Assembly: GCA_937922785.1 (NCBI GenBank) | Contig: CALAJQ010000034.1 | Span: 1 to 64,000, forward strand | Length of the DNA: 64,000 nt | Source: an uncultured Acidimicrobiales bacterium | GTDB taxonomy: Bacteria > Actinomycetota > Acidimicrobiia > Acidimicrobiales > SZUA-35 | Direction: 5' to 3' | Shown: positions 17,857 to 27,191 of the stretch, piece by piece | Numbering within the stretch: position 1 is the first letter of the stretch | How the letters are laid out: the number at the start of each line of letters is the position of its first letter | Made by a program: the position numbers and the translations under genes | The notes under the pieces: model-generated | The model's input: only the letters and a program-made list of their open reading frames with translations | What the model was told of the DNA's origin: nothing | Databases searched by the model: none

Positions 17857-18694
17857 CGCCTGACAATAGTTCGGCGGTAAGCGCCGCCCAGCCATGAACA
17901 TCAAGAGTCTCGCCGCGTGCGGTTGGGTCTACCCCGGCGTGCATGATTTGTTCCTCGGTTAGAAACTCGCTGACACTTCGGCGCAACATCTTGCGCCGCT
18001 GACCAAAGCCAGCCCTCACCAGTTTCGCTAAGGGTTCAAACGGAACATCCACTAGAGCCTGTTCGTGACGCTCGATCCTGACCAATACGCTGTCCACTCG
18101 AGGTCGAGGCAGGAAGACTTGATGACCAACGTTGCCCACGACTTTTGCGGTTCCCCAATATGCCCGCAGCACCGACGGAATTCCGTAGGTCTTTGATCCG
18201 GGGTCAGCGGCCAGCCTCTCCCCCACTTCCTTTTGAACCATCACAGTCCAAGACTTCAACTGAGGTTGACCAGCGAGCAGGTCAAGAACTAACGGGGCGG
18301 CCACGTTGTAGGGAAGGTTGGCAACGACCCGCCACTCCCGGTCACCCAGGATGGGTTTCCAGTCAAGTTCCATTGCGTCAGCCTCGATCACCTTTACGTC
18401 GAGGCCGTTAACCACGTCACGCAGAACCGGTACCAGAAACTTGTCTAGTTCAATTGCAGTTACCGACGCTCCGGCCGACACCAGACCCAAAGTCAATGAC
18501 CCCAGACCGGGCCCAATTTCGATAACCGAATCGCCCGCTTCGACGCCAGCGAGCCTGACGATTTTGGCCACCATAAACGGGTCGCACAAGAAATTTTGAC
18601 CAAGTGCCCTGCTGGGAGTTATGCCATGGCGTTCAAGAAGCTCACCAATCTCAGATCGGTTTAACAACTGAACGTCGGACGAGTGATCGGTCAC
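17828..18694 (-). CDS. rsmA: 16S rRNA adenine dimethyltransferase RsmA/KsgA
   Basis: The 288-residue protein dimethylates two adjacent adenines near the 3' end of 16S rRNA. The sequence shows PSRALGQNFLCDPFMVAKIV, the SAM motif VIEIGPGLGSLTLGL, TAIELDKFLVPVL, the catalytic VANLPYNVAAPLV, MVQKEVGERLAADPGSKTYG and FLPRPRVDSVLVRI. It directly abuts the tatD gene (stop to start with no gap), as in many bacteria where tatD, rsmA and ispE cluster. Confidence 0.95.
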   Translation of the reverse strand: MTDHSSDVQLLNRSEIGELLERHGITPSRALGQNFLCDPFMVAKIVRLAGVEAGDSVIEIGPGLGSLTLGLVSAGASVTAIELDKFLVPVLRDVVNGLDVKVIEADAMELDWKPILGDREWRVVANLPYNVAAPLVLDLLAGQPQLKSWTVMVQKEVGERLAADPGSKTYGIPSVLRAYWGTAKVVGNVGHQVFLPRPRVDSVLVRIERHEQALVDVPFEPLAKLVRAGFGQRRKMLRRSVSEFLTEEQIMHAGVDPTARGETLDVHGWAALTAELLSGDGGTVSQSE

Positions 18695-19465
18695 TTAATC
18701 AAGCCGGTAGAAGCGGGCTGCGTTTGCCCAAGTTGCCGAAGCCATCTGGGCCACGCTGACCTTTTGTTCGGCTGCAACCGCTGCTCCGACTAATGGCACG
18801 TTGGCCGGATGGTTTGCCTTGCCGCGGTGCGGGACTGGCGCCAGATACGGCGAGTCTGTCTCCACCATGACTCGGTCGGTTGGAGCAATCGCAGCAGCCG
18901 CTCGAAGTTCGGGCGCGTTTGGAAACGTAACGATGCCACTGAAGCTCAGGTAACACCCTCGTTCAAGTGCCTTGCTTGCCTCGTCGGGGCCACCAGTGAA
19001 GCAATGAAAGACGGTGTGGACGGGTGTGCCCGCCGAGTCCAGAATGGCAAAGGTGTCATCCCAAGCGTCGCGCGAGTGAATGACAAGCGGCAGGTTGTGC
19101 CGGTTGGCCATGTCGATCTGAGCTTCGAAGGCAACAGCTTGAGCAGCCTTGGGTGAATGCTCATAGAAGTAGTCGAGCCCAGCTTCACCAACGGCGACCA
19201 CCTTTGCTTCGGTCAGCAGGTCCTCGAGACCGTCGGTTCCGTTTTCAGCTTCGTGTGGGTGGATGCCGGCAGTCGCCCAAACGTTTGGAAACTCGCCCGC
19301 TATCTCAAGCGCCTCTTTACTGTCGGCCAAAGTGCAGCCCACGGTGATTAGTCGATGCACGCCAACCTCAGCCGCTGCGGCAACGATCTCAGCCGGTGTG
19401 CCACCTTTGCGTTCTGCGGTTGTGATGTGGCAGTGATTGTCTGTCCAGCGCAGGTCTTCACTCAC
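18695..19465 (-). CDS. tatD: TatD family metal-dependent DNase
   Basis: The protein has 256 residues, a TIM-barrel metallohydrolase with the metal ligands visible: TDNHCHIT, AVGEAGLDYFYEHSP, PLVIHSRDAWDDT, VFHCFTGGPDEA, YLSFSGIVTF and VETDSPYLAPVPHRGKANHP. Family members have 3'-5' exonuclease activity and act in DNA repair and turnover. Its start overlaps the metG stop by 4 nt, which indicates translational coupling. Confidence 0.94.
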   Translation of the reverse strand: MSEDLRWTDNHCHITTAERKGGTPAEIVAAAAEVGVHRLITVGCTLADSKEALEIAGEFPNVWATAGIHPHEAENGTDGLEDLLTEAKVVAVGEAGLDYFYEHSPKAAQAVAFEAQIDMANRHNLPLVIHSRDAWDDTFAILDSAGTPVHTVFHCFTGGPDEASKALERGCYLSFSGIVTFPNAPELRAAAAIAPTDRVMVETDSPYLAPVPHRGKANHPANVPLVGAAVAAEQKVSVAQMASATWANAARFYRLD

Positions 19466-21009
19466 GAATTCTCCTCGACCTTTAACCGAGGAAACAGCGG
19501 AGCACCTTTTTCAACCTCAAGCCCACCTGGGTAACCGCCCCACTGGGCGGCGCCGGGCAAAACCTGATCCGCCGGCGAACCTTCTAGGCCAATTCGACGC
19601 CAGATCTCATCAGTGGAACTAGTAAGTGCTGGCGACGAGAGAATGGCCGCGATCCGCAACACCTCGATGGCATCACCCATAACGTTCATCACCTCAGGCG
19701 AGCCGGCTTCCATCTTCCAGGGCTCGTTCTGCTCTAGGTAGACGTTGGCGGCCTTGATGATGTCCCAAGTTGCGTCCAGGGCAAACGATGGTTGCATCTT
19801 GTCCCAGAAGTCAGCCGTCTTGGCGTAAGCGTCGGCCACTACTGCGGCAAGTGGTGACTCAGGATTTGGTGTGGGGCCAATACCGCCACACTTCTTGCCC
19901 ACCACTGTTGCCACCCGGTTTAGAAGGTTGCCCAAGTTGTTGGCCAGATCGGTGTTATAGCGAACGACCATGCCTTCGTGACTGAAGTCAGAGTCTGGTC
20001 CGAAGCTGACATCACGCAACAGGTGATAACGGAACCCATCAACGCCAAAAGTGCCGGTGAGATCAGCTGGAGCAATTTGGGTTAGCCCTGTTTTGGACAA
20101 CTTCTTGCCTCCAAGCAGGAGGTAACCGTGCACGTTGATTTGCTTAGGGGGTTGTAGACCGGCCGCGATTAGCATTGCGGGCCAATACACACAGTGGAAT
20201 CGCAGGATGTCCTTGCCGATGACGTGATGGACATGGGGCCACCATTTCTCGAAAGACTCTGTGTCGGAACCGAATCCGGCCGCAGTGGCGTAGTTGATTA
20301 GGGCGTCGTACCAAACGTAAAAGACATGGCCTTCGTCCCAGGGAACAGGAACTCCCCAATCAATCGAGGTTCGCGAAATTGACACATCATCAAGGCCCTG
20401 CTTGATAATCCCTAATGCCTCGTTGCGCTTGCCGTCGGGACGAACCGCACCGCTCTCGAGCCAGGCCGTAAGCTCATCAGCCAAGGCTGAAAGCTTGAAG
20501 AAGTAATTGTCTTCCTCCAGCCACTCCACAGGCTTTTCGTGAACAGGGCACGTGTTGTCTGGGCCGAGATCGTCTTCGACGTAGTAGGCCTCACAACCGA
20601 CACAATAGAAACCGGCATAGGTGTCTTTGTAGATGTACCCGTTGTCTTTGACCTTGGTCAACAGTTCTTGGGTGGCCACGTGGTGACGAGGTTCGGTTGT
20701 GCGGATGTACTGGTCGTAGGCAACGTCAAGTGAGTCCCACGTGTCTCGGAAGCGTTGGGAAGTGAGCTGGGCATGTTCTGCCGGAGTCCGACCGTTCTCT
20801 TCAGCGGCCCTTTGAACCTTCAACCCGTGCTCATCGGTGCCAGTAAGAAACATGGTCTCATCGCCAAGGAGTCGGTGCCACCTAGCAATTGCATCGGCGG
20901 TCACCGTTGTGTAGGCGTGACCGATGTGAGGGGCATCATTCACGTAGTAGATGGGTGTAGTGATGTAAAAAGGACTCACGTGATCAAGCGTACGGCCAAC
21001 GTCGGTCAT
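19462..21009 (-). CDS. metG: methionyl-tRNA synthetase
   Basis: The protein has 515 residues with class I synthetase signatures: HIGHAYT (HIGH motif) in PIYYVNDAPHIGHAYTTVTAD, the zinc-knob region YCVGCEAYYVEDDLGPDNTCPVH, and KLSKT (KMSKS motif) in YLLLGGKKLSKTGLTQI. The helical anticodon domain follows and there is no C-terminal tRNA-binding extension. It charges tRNA-Met. It heads the metG-tatD-rsmA-methyltransferase-ispE run, whose genes overlap or nearly touch. Confidence 0.96.
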   Translation of the reverse strand: MTDVGRTLDHVSPFYITTPIYYVNDAPHIGHAYTTVTADAIARWHRLLGDETMFLTGTDEHGLKVQRAAEENGRTPAEHAQLTSQRFRDTWDSLDVAYDQYIRTTEPRHHVATQELLTKVKDNGYIYKDTYAGFYCVGCEAYYVEDDLGPDNTCPVHEKPVEWLEEDNYFFKLSALADELTAWLESGAVRPDGKRNEALGIIKQGLDDVSISRTSIDWGVPVPWDEGHVFYVWYDALINYATAAGFGSDTESFEKWWPHVHHVIGKDILRFHCVYWPAMLIAAGLQPPKQINVHGYLLLGGKKLSKTGLTQIAPADLTGTFGVDGFRYHLLRDVSFGPDSDFSHEGMVVRYNTDLANNLGNLLNRVATVVGKKCGGIGPTPNPESPLAAVVADAYAKTADFWDKMQPSFALDATWDIIKAANVYLEQNEPWKMEAGSPEVMNVMGDAIEVLRIAAILSSPALTSSTDEIWRRIGLEGSPADQVLPGAAQWGGYPGGLEVEKGAPLFPRLKVEENS

Positions 21010-21090
21010 GCCAGGGCAATTAAACCCGACAATTCGCAGACCAAAATAGGCAGGGCAAAATAGGCACGGCCGACTAACAGGGGCAATTAC

Positions 21091-21522
21091 ATGGAACTGA
21101 ACAACACCATCGACCTGGCCCGTGGCCTGATTGCAGGTTGGATGACTGACCAGATCAACGATCGAGGCAACCTTCCAGTTAAGGGTGGCCTGGCTGTTGC
21201 CGTCATTGGCCTACTAGTCACCATCTTTGCCAGCGGCTGGTGGCGGGCACCGGGCGTGATCTTGTTGCTTGTTGGGTTGGCTGTCTTTTTAGTGGTCTGG
21301 CTAGTTCAACGGGCCGCCAAATTCGCTATTGCCAGGTTCGCAACGCCCCAAAGCCTCGCCGGGCGCCAGGAAGAGATCCAGGTTGCGATCGATGAGATGG
21401 ATCTACCCACCTCACCAATCGCCATTGTTAGGTTCCTAGGACGAATTCGAAAAGGCCCAGGCCCCGAGCTGGATCGCATCGAAGCAGTCGTTGGACGACT
21501 GACATCAAAACTCGAAGACTAA
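21091..21522 (+). CDS. small membrane protein of unknown function
   Basis: This 143-residue protein has two adjacent membrane helices (GGLAVAVIGLLVTIFASGWW and PGVILLLVGLAVFLVVWLVQ). A cytoplasmic amphipathic C-terminal part of about 60 residues follows, with RFLGRIRKGPGPELDRIEAVVGRL. I recognise no family. The gene runs away from metG and converges on the propeller protein gene 6 nt later. Confidence 0.7.
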   Translation: MELNNTIDLARGLIAGWMTDQINDRGNLPVKGGLAVAVIGLLVTIFASGWWRAPGVILLLVGLAVFLVVWLVQRAAKFAIARFATPQSLAGRQEEIQVAIDEMDLPTSPIAIVRFLGRIRKGPGPELDRIEAVVGRLTSKLED

Positions 21523-21528
21523 TGGGAC

Positions 21529-23385
21529 TTAGTTGATGGTTACGGTGCGGGTACCGGATCGCCACGACTCGTTGCCCGCAGCGTCATATGCCTTTGCGTA
21601 TACCCGGTAGGTGCCATCGGCCAGAGTGAGACGGGCGGTCGTGCCGGTCACATCGATAAGCAAGCTGCCGGTGTTCAGGTCATACAGCCGATGGCCTACA
21701 ACCCCAACGTTGTCGGTTCCGCTAGTCCACTGGAGGTCAACAAATCCGTTGCCGGAGCCAACGATCCGGGGCGCCCCAGGAGGACTTGGACGCTGGGTGT
21801 CGGCCGGCCCCCCGCTGGTAATTGTCAGCTGACGAACACCAGAGCGCCATGAAAGGTTCCCTGCGGCGTCGAAGGCTCTTACATAAACGTTGTATGTGCC
21901 GTCGGGAGCGTTCAATCGCCCGAATGCGTTAGAGCTGGAGAACAACTCGGAGTTGTTCGCCGAGTTAAACACTGTGTAGCCGGTAACTGCGACGTTGTCG
22001 GTTGAACCATTCCAGGCCAAGTCCACGTAGCCGCTGCCAGAATCAGTCACGCGGGCAGCACCGGGAGTGCTTGGACGTTCGGTGTCACTGCCAGGGCCGG
22101 GGCCGCCATCGCCGTCGCACATCCTTACCACATTGTCCACTGGCTGCTCATTGGATCGATGCAAGGTTCCGCCAATCCAAAGACATCCGTCAGGCGCCCC
22201 GTGTATTGCCCAAACCCCAGGGCCGGTAGAACGGACCAGCGGGTTAAAGGAGTCAACCTGTAGACCGGTCGTGGCGTCGAAGGCAACTACCCAGTTGCTC
22301 GTGCCGACGTCGTCTGCTTGAGCCAGATCAGAGCTCGAAGCCGGGAACGGAATGACGTCATCAAAACGGGTGTAGAGGTTGGTACCAACCCGGCAGTGAC
22401 AACCGGCGTAGACCCGGTTCCCTACCACTTCAAGATCCTGGAAGTCTCCTGTGCGGTTACTTAGATGGAAGACCTTCAGGCCGAGGTCGCTTTCGTTCAT
22501 GACATACACGTAGTGCTCGCTGCCGCCAACCCAAACCAGGCCATTGTGAACCTCCACCGCTTGGGCGTAGTCACGGTTTGTATTCGTACGGAAAGGCTGA
22601 GTCCCAACGATGTTGTCGCCAGTGCTGGCTGAGACTGCGGCAAAGCCTCCTGGCTTGTCCTGTCCGTTGACGGTGCTGAAGAATCCGGTCATGTAGACCC
22701 GATCTGCGTTGCTGCTAGCGGCGATGTCCCAGGCCCGTCCGCCCGAAATGTTGGGGGCCCAGTTTGGGTCGTGTCGGCCGGTGTTAAGGGAGATCCGAGC
22801 CGCGCTGTTGACAGTGGTCGAGGCGCCGCCGGAATTCAGTTGGAAGAAGGTGCCTACTAGGTATACAAAGCCGCCTTGCACGTCAAGCCCGCGAACACTG
22901 GAGCCGCTGGTCACTCGACCAGCGAAGGACTTGGTTGCACCGGTAGTCGGATCCAGCGCAGCAAACACTCGCTGGTTCTGACCGTTAACTGTTGTGAAGT
23001 CGCCGCCTACAAACAGCGTTGAACCGTCAGGTGAAACATCCAACGCGTTAACGCTGTTGTTCACGCTGGGCCTAAACCCTGGAATCCAACGACCGGTCGA
23101 GGCGCTGAAGGCGGCCAGGAAGGGTTGGTTCTCGGTGCCGGCCCCATTGGTTACCTGGGTGAACTTGCCGCCAACATAGACAGTGTCACCGATCTGCTCG
23201 ATCGCCCAGACACTGGTTCTGACCGGTTCAGATTGTGTGCCGGTAGCAACACCAACAACACCATCGGCATTGCGAGGTTGCGGTTCGATCTCCGCAGTTG
23301 CCGCCGGCGACATGGCAACAACCGCACCAAGCGAAATGATCAGTGCGAGGAGGCACCGAAGTGGACTGAAATTCTTGCGATACAT
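21529..23385 (-). CDS. secreted beta-propeller protein with C-terminal fibronectin III-like domains
   Basis: The ATG at 23385 (MYRKNFSPLRCLLALIISLG) gives a clean signal peptide ending near ATAE and is preceded by AAAGG; the ATG at 23418 would add 11 polar residues. Residues about 40-390 contain repeated blades with VYVGGKFTQVNG, LFVGGDFTTVNGQ and VYMTGFFSTVNGQ, as in delta-60/PQQ-like propellers. A Gly/Pro linker precedes two fibronectin III-like modules with VDLAW and TDNVxVxGYxV. It is probably an exported or cell-wall protein. Its ligand is unknown. Confidence 0.8.
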   Translation of the reverse strand: MYRKNFSPLRCLLALIISLGAVVAMSPAATAEIEPQPRNADGVVGVATGTQSEPVRTSVWAIEQIGDTVYVGGKFTQVTNGAGTENQPFLAAFSASTGRWIPGFRPSVNNSVNALDVSPDGSTLFVGGDFTTVNGQNQRVFAALDPTTGATKSFAGRVTSGSSVRGLDVQGGFVYLVGTFFQLNSGGASTTVNSAARISLNTGRHDPNWAPNISGGRAWDIAASSNADRVYMTGFFSTVNGQDKPGGFAAVSASTGDNIVGTQPFRTNTNRDYAQAVEVHNGLVWVGGSEHYVYVMNESDLGLKVFHLSNRTGDFQDLEVVGNRVYAGCHCRVGTNLYTRFDDVIPFPASSSDLAQADDVGTSNWVVAFDATTGLQVDSFNPLVRSTGPGVWAIHGAPDGCLWIGGTLHRSNEQPVDNVVRMCDGDGGPGPGSDTERPSTPGAARVTDSGSGYVDLAWNGSTDNVAVTGYTVFNSANNSELFSSSNAFGRLNAPDGTYNVYVRAFDAAGNLSWRSGVRQLTITSGGPADTQRPSPPGAPRIVGSGNGFVDLQWTSGTDNVGVVGHRLYDLNTGSLLIDVTGTTARLTLADGTYRVYAKAYDAAGNESWRSGTRTVTIN

Positions 23386-23480
23386 GTTCGAGGCGCCTTT
23401 CGTGTTTTGATGTGACACTACTTAGCGAGCCGAACCGGATCGGGGATACCACTCGGCGACGTTTACGGTGACGTTAAGTG

Positions 23481-24875
23481 CTAGTCGGCCAAGGTTTCCC
23501 ACACACGCAGGATTGCGGAGACCGATGCTTCAACATCCAATTCGGTAGTCTCAGATCCACTGACGCTGATTCGCATCGCCCTCAAGCCATGCCAAGTAGT
23601 AGGTCCAACCCAGCATGTTCCTTCGGATTGAACTGCAGCAACCACCGCATCAGTTGTCTCGTCATCGCCGAAACGCGCCATCACCTGGTTCAAAACGACA
23701 TCGTGAAGAATCTCTACACCGCCTGCTTCCAGCTTCGACCCAAACTGTGCCGCAAGATCACAGCTGGAGTCGATCAGCTCGGCGACACCCACGCGGCCAA
23801 GGTGTTTCAGCACGGCCCAGGTGTCTATCGCCCTGGCCTTCTGACTCATCTGCAGACCTAGGTGCATCGGCGCCCTACCTGAGCTCTCCCCCAGATAGGC
23901 CGCCGCTGCCGCCATCGACCTTCTCAGATTCTGGCCGTCGGCAACAAAGGCCACGGCAGCGTCATAGGGAACGTTCAGCCACTTGTGGCAGTCAAGCGCC
24001 CATGAGTTGGCCAATTGTTGGCCGGCAACAAGGTGTTTTCGACGATCAGACGCTGCAGCCCAAAGACCAAAAGCTCCGTCGATGTGAGTCCACATTTGAC
24101 GTTCAGTCGCCCACGCAATTGCAGACTCAAAATCGTCGCTTTGACCGGTGTTTACGTTGCCGGCTTGAAGACACAAGATGCCTGGACCCTCAGATATCGA
24201 GATCTTCTCTAGTTCGGATTGTTTGATACGACCCTGGTTGTCGGTGCCTACCACGGTCACGCGATTGCGGCCAAGGCCCGCAAGGCCAAGCGCTTTGATC
24301 AGGGATACGTGAGCCTCAGCGCTGATCACGACATTGACTTCGGGAGCTTGGAAAAGACCGTCGGCCTGAACATCGAAGCCAACTCGCCTAAGGACTGAAT
24401 CCCTTGCTGTGATCAGACCAATTAGGTTCGCCTCAGATGCTCCTCCACAGAACACCCCCGTAGATCGGTTCGGTAAGTCAAGCAGTTCCTGAATCCAGCC
24501 GATAGCGACTCCATCCAATGTGGCTGCGGTCGGCGACATCGTTGCCAAAGCGCCGTTCTGGTCCCAAGCCGATGCAAGGGCGGCGCTCGCCCTGGCTACT
24601 GGCATCGCTCCCCCAGTAACAAAGCCGAAGTAGCGAGGTCCATTTGATTGGACGGTTCCCGGCGACCCGATCTGGTGAAGCATGTCAATTACGTCGCCAG
24701 CATCGGTTGGGTTTGTGGGCATCGGCTCTTCGAACTGGGTTAGCTCAGCAACAGCCTCGGGGGTTGGGTGAACATCACGTTGGGAGCGCTCAGCAATGTA
24801 GGACCGTGCGTATTGCGCGGCTGCCTCAAGCGACGCTTCTGGTGCAAGAGCCGCTTCGTTCGGTTGATCTGTCAT
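23481..24875 (-). CDS. PLP-dependent group II amino acid decarboxylase-like protein
   Basis: The protein has 464 residues and the fold-type I layout of aromatic-amino-acid and glutamate decarboxylases: PRYFGFVTGGAMPVARASAALAS, GVFCGGASEANLIGLITARDSV, SAEAHVSLIKALGLAGLG, HIDGAFGLWAAAS and the PLP Lys in LDCHKWLNVPYD. The closest type is the aromatic-L-amino-acid/tyrosine decarboxylase group that acts without a large C-terminal extension. The substrate cannot be read from the sequence. The neighbouring MFS carrier gene is on the same strand and may export or import a related compound. Confidence 0.85.
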   Translation of the reverse strand: MTDQPNEAALAPEASLEAAAQYARSYIAERSQRDVHPTPEAVAELTQFEEPMPTNPTDAGDVIDMLHQIGSPGTVQSNGPRYFGFVTGGAMPVARASAALASAWDQNGALATMSPTAATLDGVAIGWIQELLDLPNRSTGVFCGGASEANLIGLITARDSVLRRVGFDVQADGLFQAPEVNVVISAEAHVSLIKALGLAGLGRNRVTVVGTDNQGRIKQSELEKISISEGPGILCLQAGNVNTGQSDDFESAIAWATERQMWTHIDGAFGLWAAASDRRKHLVAGQQLANSWALDCHKWLNVPYDAAVAFVADGQNLRRSMAAAAAYLGESSGRAPMHLGLQMSQKARAIDTWAVLKHLGRVGVAELIDSSCDLAAQFGSKLEAGGVEILHDVVLNQVMARFGDDETTDAVVAAVQSEGTCWVGPTTWHGLRAMRISVSGSETTELDVEASVSAILRVWETLAD

Positions 24876-24929
24876 TTATGAACCTGTCATTTGGAAGTTG
24901 GCCGAACCTGATCGCCTAGTGCCTGATCG

Positions 24930-26327
24930 CTAATGAATGACACAAATGTATTCCGCCACCGTTGCGACCTCTGAGTTAGACGCGGCAGTTCCATGGATTG
25001 CTGCCAGCACTCCAACCACAATCAGAACCGACGCTGCTGCGGGCGCAACTCTTGGAACTGGTGCCAAGGATTCTGGGGGCTCAGGGACTGGCCCGTCATC
25101 AATTATCAGGTGGACTAACGCGGCCATGGCCGCGAGACCAATTGCGATCCACCAAACGACCGAATAGCTGCCGGTTCGGTCGGCTAGTTCGCCACCCAAG
25201 TAGGCCCCCACAAACGCACCGATCTGGTGAGACAGAAACACGATCCCGAACAAGGTCCCGGCGTGGGTGGGGCCAAACTGTTGGTTAACAATGCCTCCGG
25301 TCAGTGGCACGGTTGAAAGCCACAACAAGCCGAAAACGGAGCCAAAGATCACAACTGAGAGATCTGTGATTGGCACCAAAACGAACGCTGCTATGACAAC
25401 ACCGCGCAACGCATAGATCCCTGACAACAGCTTGGTCTTAGATCGAGTCGTTCCAAGATGGCCCGCCAACAGCGATCCAAACACATTAAACAGACCGATG
25501 AAGGCCAGGGCTCGAGCAGCTGAGGTGGGTGAAACTTTCAAGCCTTCTGCATAGGACACGAGATGAGTTCCAATGAATGTGACGTGGAAACCACAAACCA
25601 GGAACGCCAGGTTCAGAAGCAAATAGTTTCGCGACGATCGAGCCCGCCGCAACTCTTGCCGTAGCGGTTTCACCGGCGATTGATCAGACTGGCCGGATAG
25701 GCCAGGTTGCCCGGCCTCCAAACCCTGTTGGGTTAATGCGGTTCCCCGAACCCACGGGGTGACAATAGAAATGGTTGCAACCATCGCAGCCAAGATCACA
25801 ATCGTGTCTCGCCAGCCGTAAGAGTCGATGAATGAACGCGTAATAGGCACAAGAAAGAACTGGCCAACTGAGCCCATCGCTGTCACGATGCCCAAAGCCA
25901 TGGACGCCTTTTCTGGGGGCGCCATGCGACCCACGGCGCTAAGCACAACCGAAAAGCTGGCAGCACCGGTGGCGATTCCTGTCAGGAAACCAGCTGACAG
26001 ATACAGCATGCCCGGACTCTGAGCCGTGGACATTAACAGGAGGGCGCCGGCATATCCCAGTGATCCGGCAGCCAGCATCCGGGCGCTTCCGAACTTGTCA
26101 GCGAGTGCTCCGGCGAAGGGCTGAGATAGCCCCCACATGATGTTCTGGATCGCAATCGCCAACGAAAACTGCGCTTTCGTCGACCCCAGAGAGTCGACCA
26201 CCGGGTCCAGGTACAGCCCAAAGGTGGAACGAGCGCCCAGAGACAACGCCGTTACCACCGAGCCGGCGACGATGACTACCAGTAGGGATTTTCCGTCTCG
26301 GGTACGGCTTCTCGCCAACGATGTCAT
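24930..26327 (-). CDS. MFS transporter (monocarboxylate/oxalate-formate type)
   Basis: Twelve hydrophobic segments are visible, with the MFS loop GALADKFGSARMLAAGS between helices 2 and 3 and a long central loop (RGTALTQQGLEAGQPGLSG). The first half resembles OFA-type carriers of organic anions. The ATG at 26327 (MTSLARSRTRDGKS) is preferred; a TTG at 26411 would add 28 residues encoded across a tandem duplication of the start region. The C-terminal helix ends close to CVIH. The substrate is unknown; pairing with the decarboxylase gene is suggestive only. Confidence 0.82.
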   Translation of the reverse strand: MTSLARSRTRDGKSLLVVIVAGSVVTALSLGARSTFGLYLDPVVDSLGSTKAQFSLAIAIQNIMWGLSQPFAGALADKFGSARMLAAGSLGYAGALLLMSTAQSPGMLYLSAGFLTGIATGAASFSVVLSAVGRMAPPEKASMALGIVTAMGSVGQFFLVPITRSFIDSYGWRDTIVILAAMVATISIVTPWVRGTALTQQGLEAGQPGLSGQSDQSPVKPLRQELRRARSSRNYLLLNLAFLVCGFHVTFIGTHLVSYAEGLKVSPTSAARALAFIGLFNVFGSLLAGHLGTTRSKTKLLSGIYALRGVVIAAFVLVPITDLSVVIFGSVFGLLWLSTVPLTGGIVNQQFGPTHAGTLFGIVFLSHQIGAFVGAYLGGELADRTGSYSVVWWIAIGLAAMAALVHLIIDDGPVPEPPESLAPVPRVAPAAASVLIVVGVLAAIHGTAASNSEVATVAEYICVIH

Positions 26328-26347
26328 AAGTCCAACGATGTCATAAG
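26315..26347 (-). repeat. 16-bp direct repeat duplicating the MFS start codon
   Basis: CCAACGATGTCATAAG occurs at 26315-26330 and again at 26332-26347, a period of 17. On the minus strand each copy carries ATGACATCGTTG. The upstream copy opens a six-codon frame that ends in TGA overlapping the downstream ATG as ATGA. Confidence 0.9.
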
Positions 26348-26442
26348 GGCTGACTATGTTAACAACACGGGTCTTGCCCTCGGGCAACTCGACTTGCGGT
26401 TCAGCCGCCAACTCTGTTGCCTAACCGGATAATCGGTACCTC

Positions 26443-27150
26443 ATGTCCAAAAATTCAACCCAAAATGCGCCAGCACGATTCTCACCAGACCTCTTCAAGT
26501 TTCTTAGCGATCTAGCTAAGAACAATGAGCGCGAATGGTTTCAAGAAAACAAAGCTAGATATGACTCGGCAGTGAAAGAGCCCGCTCTTGATTTCATCCA
26601 GGAGTTCCAAACGCCGCTGGCCAAAATCAGCCCTCACTTTGAGGCAAACGCCAGGGCCTCAGGTGGCTCGCTGTTCAGAATCCACCGAGACACCCGCTTT
26701 GGGGCAGACAAGACGCCCTACAAACTAAACACCGGTCTGCACTTTCGTCACGAGCGGGCCAAGGACGCGCACGCTCCGGGCTTCTACTTGCACATCCAAC
26801 CCCGTCAGTGCTTTATGGGAGTCGGTATCTGGAGGCCCGAGTCGAAGGTGGCCTATGAGATTCGGGATCATATTGCTAGCAACCCCAAAGCGTGGAAGAC
26901 AGCGACCCGCGCCTCCAAGTTCGCCAAGCTTTTTGATCTTGAGGGGCAGTCCTTAAAGCGACCTCCTAAGGGCTTTGACCCAGAACATGAACTCATCGAA
27001 GACCTCAAGCGCAAGGACTTCATCGCCACTGCGCCGCTAACCCACAAACAAGTGACGGCGCCTGACTTTGCTAGCGAGTTCCACAAGATGTGCCAGGCCG
27101 GGGCTCCATTCATGAAGTTCCTGTGTGACGCTCTGGGCCTGAAGTTCTAG
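26443..27150 (+). CDS. DUF2461 family protein
   Basis: The protein has 235 residues and matches the DUF2461 (TIGR02453) family: FSPDLFKFLSDLAKNNEREWFQENKARY near the N-terminus, LFRIHRDTRFGADKTPYKLNTGLHFRH in the middle, and HIQPRQCFMGVGIWRPES. The function is not established. It is divergent from the MFS gene. Its last codons and stop are repeated as a 15-bp tandem array just downstream. Confidence 0.88.
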   Translation: MSKNSTQNAPARFSPDLFKFLSDLAKNNEREWFQENKARYDSAVKEPALDFIQEFQTPLAKISPHFEANARASGGSLFRIHRDTRFGADKTPYKLNTGLHFRHERAKDAHAPGFYLHIQPRQCFMGVGIWRPESKVAYEIRDHIASNPKAWKTATRASKFAKLFDLEGQSLKRPPKGFDPEHELIEDLKRKDFIATAPLTHKQVTAPDFASEFHKMCQAGAPFMKFLCDALGLKF

Positions 27151-27180
27151 GGCCTGAGGTTCTAGGCCTGAAGTTCAAAG
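27136..27180 (+). repeat. 15-bp tandem repeat over the DUF2461 stop codon
   Basis: GGCCTGAAGTTCTAG (27136-27150, including the stop) is followed by GGCCTGAGGTTCTAG (27151-27165) and a decayed third copy GCCTGAAGTTCAAAG. This looks like replication slippage. The first copy already ends the gene. Confidence 0.85.
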
Positions 27181-27191
27181 CGCGGTATCAA

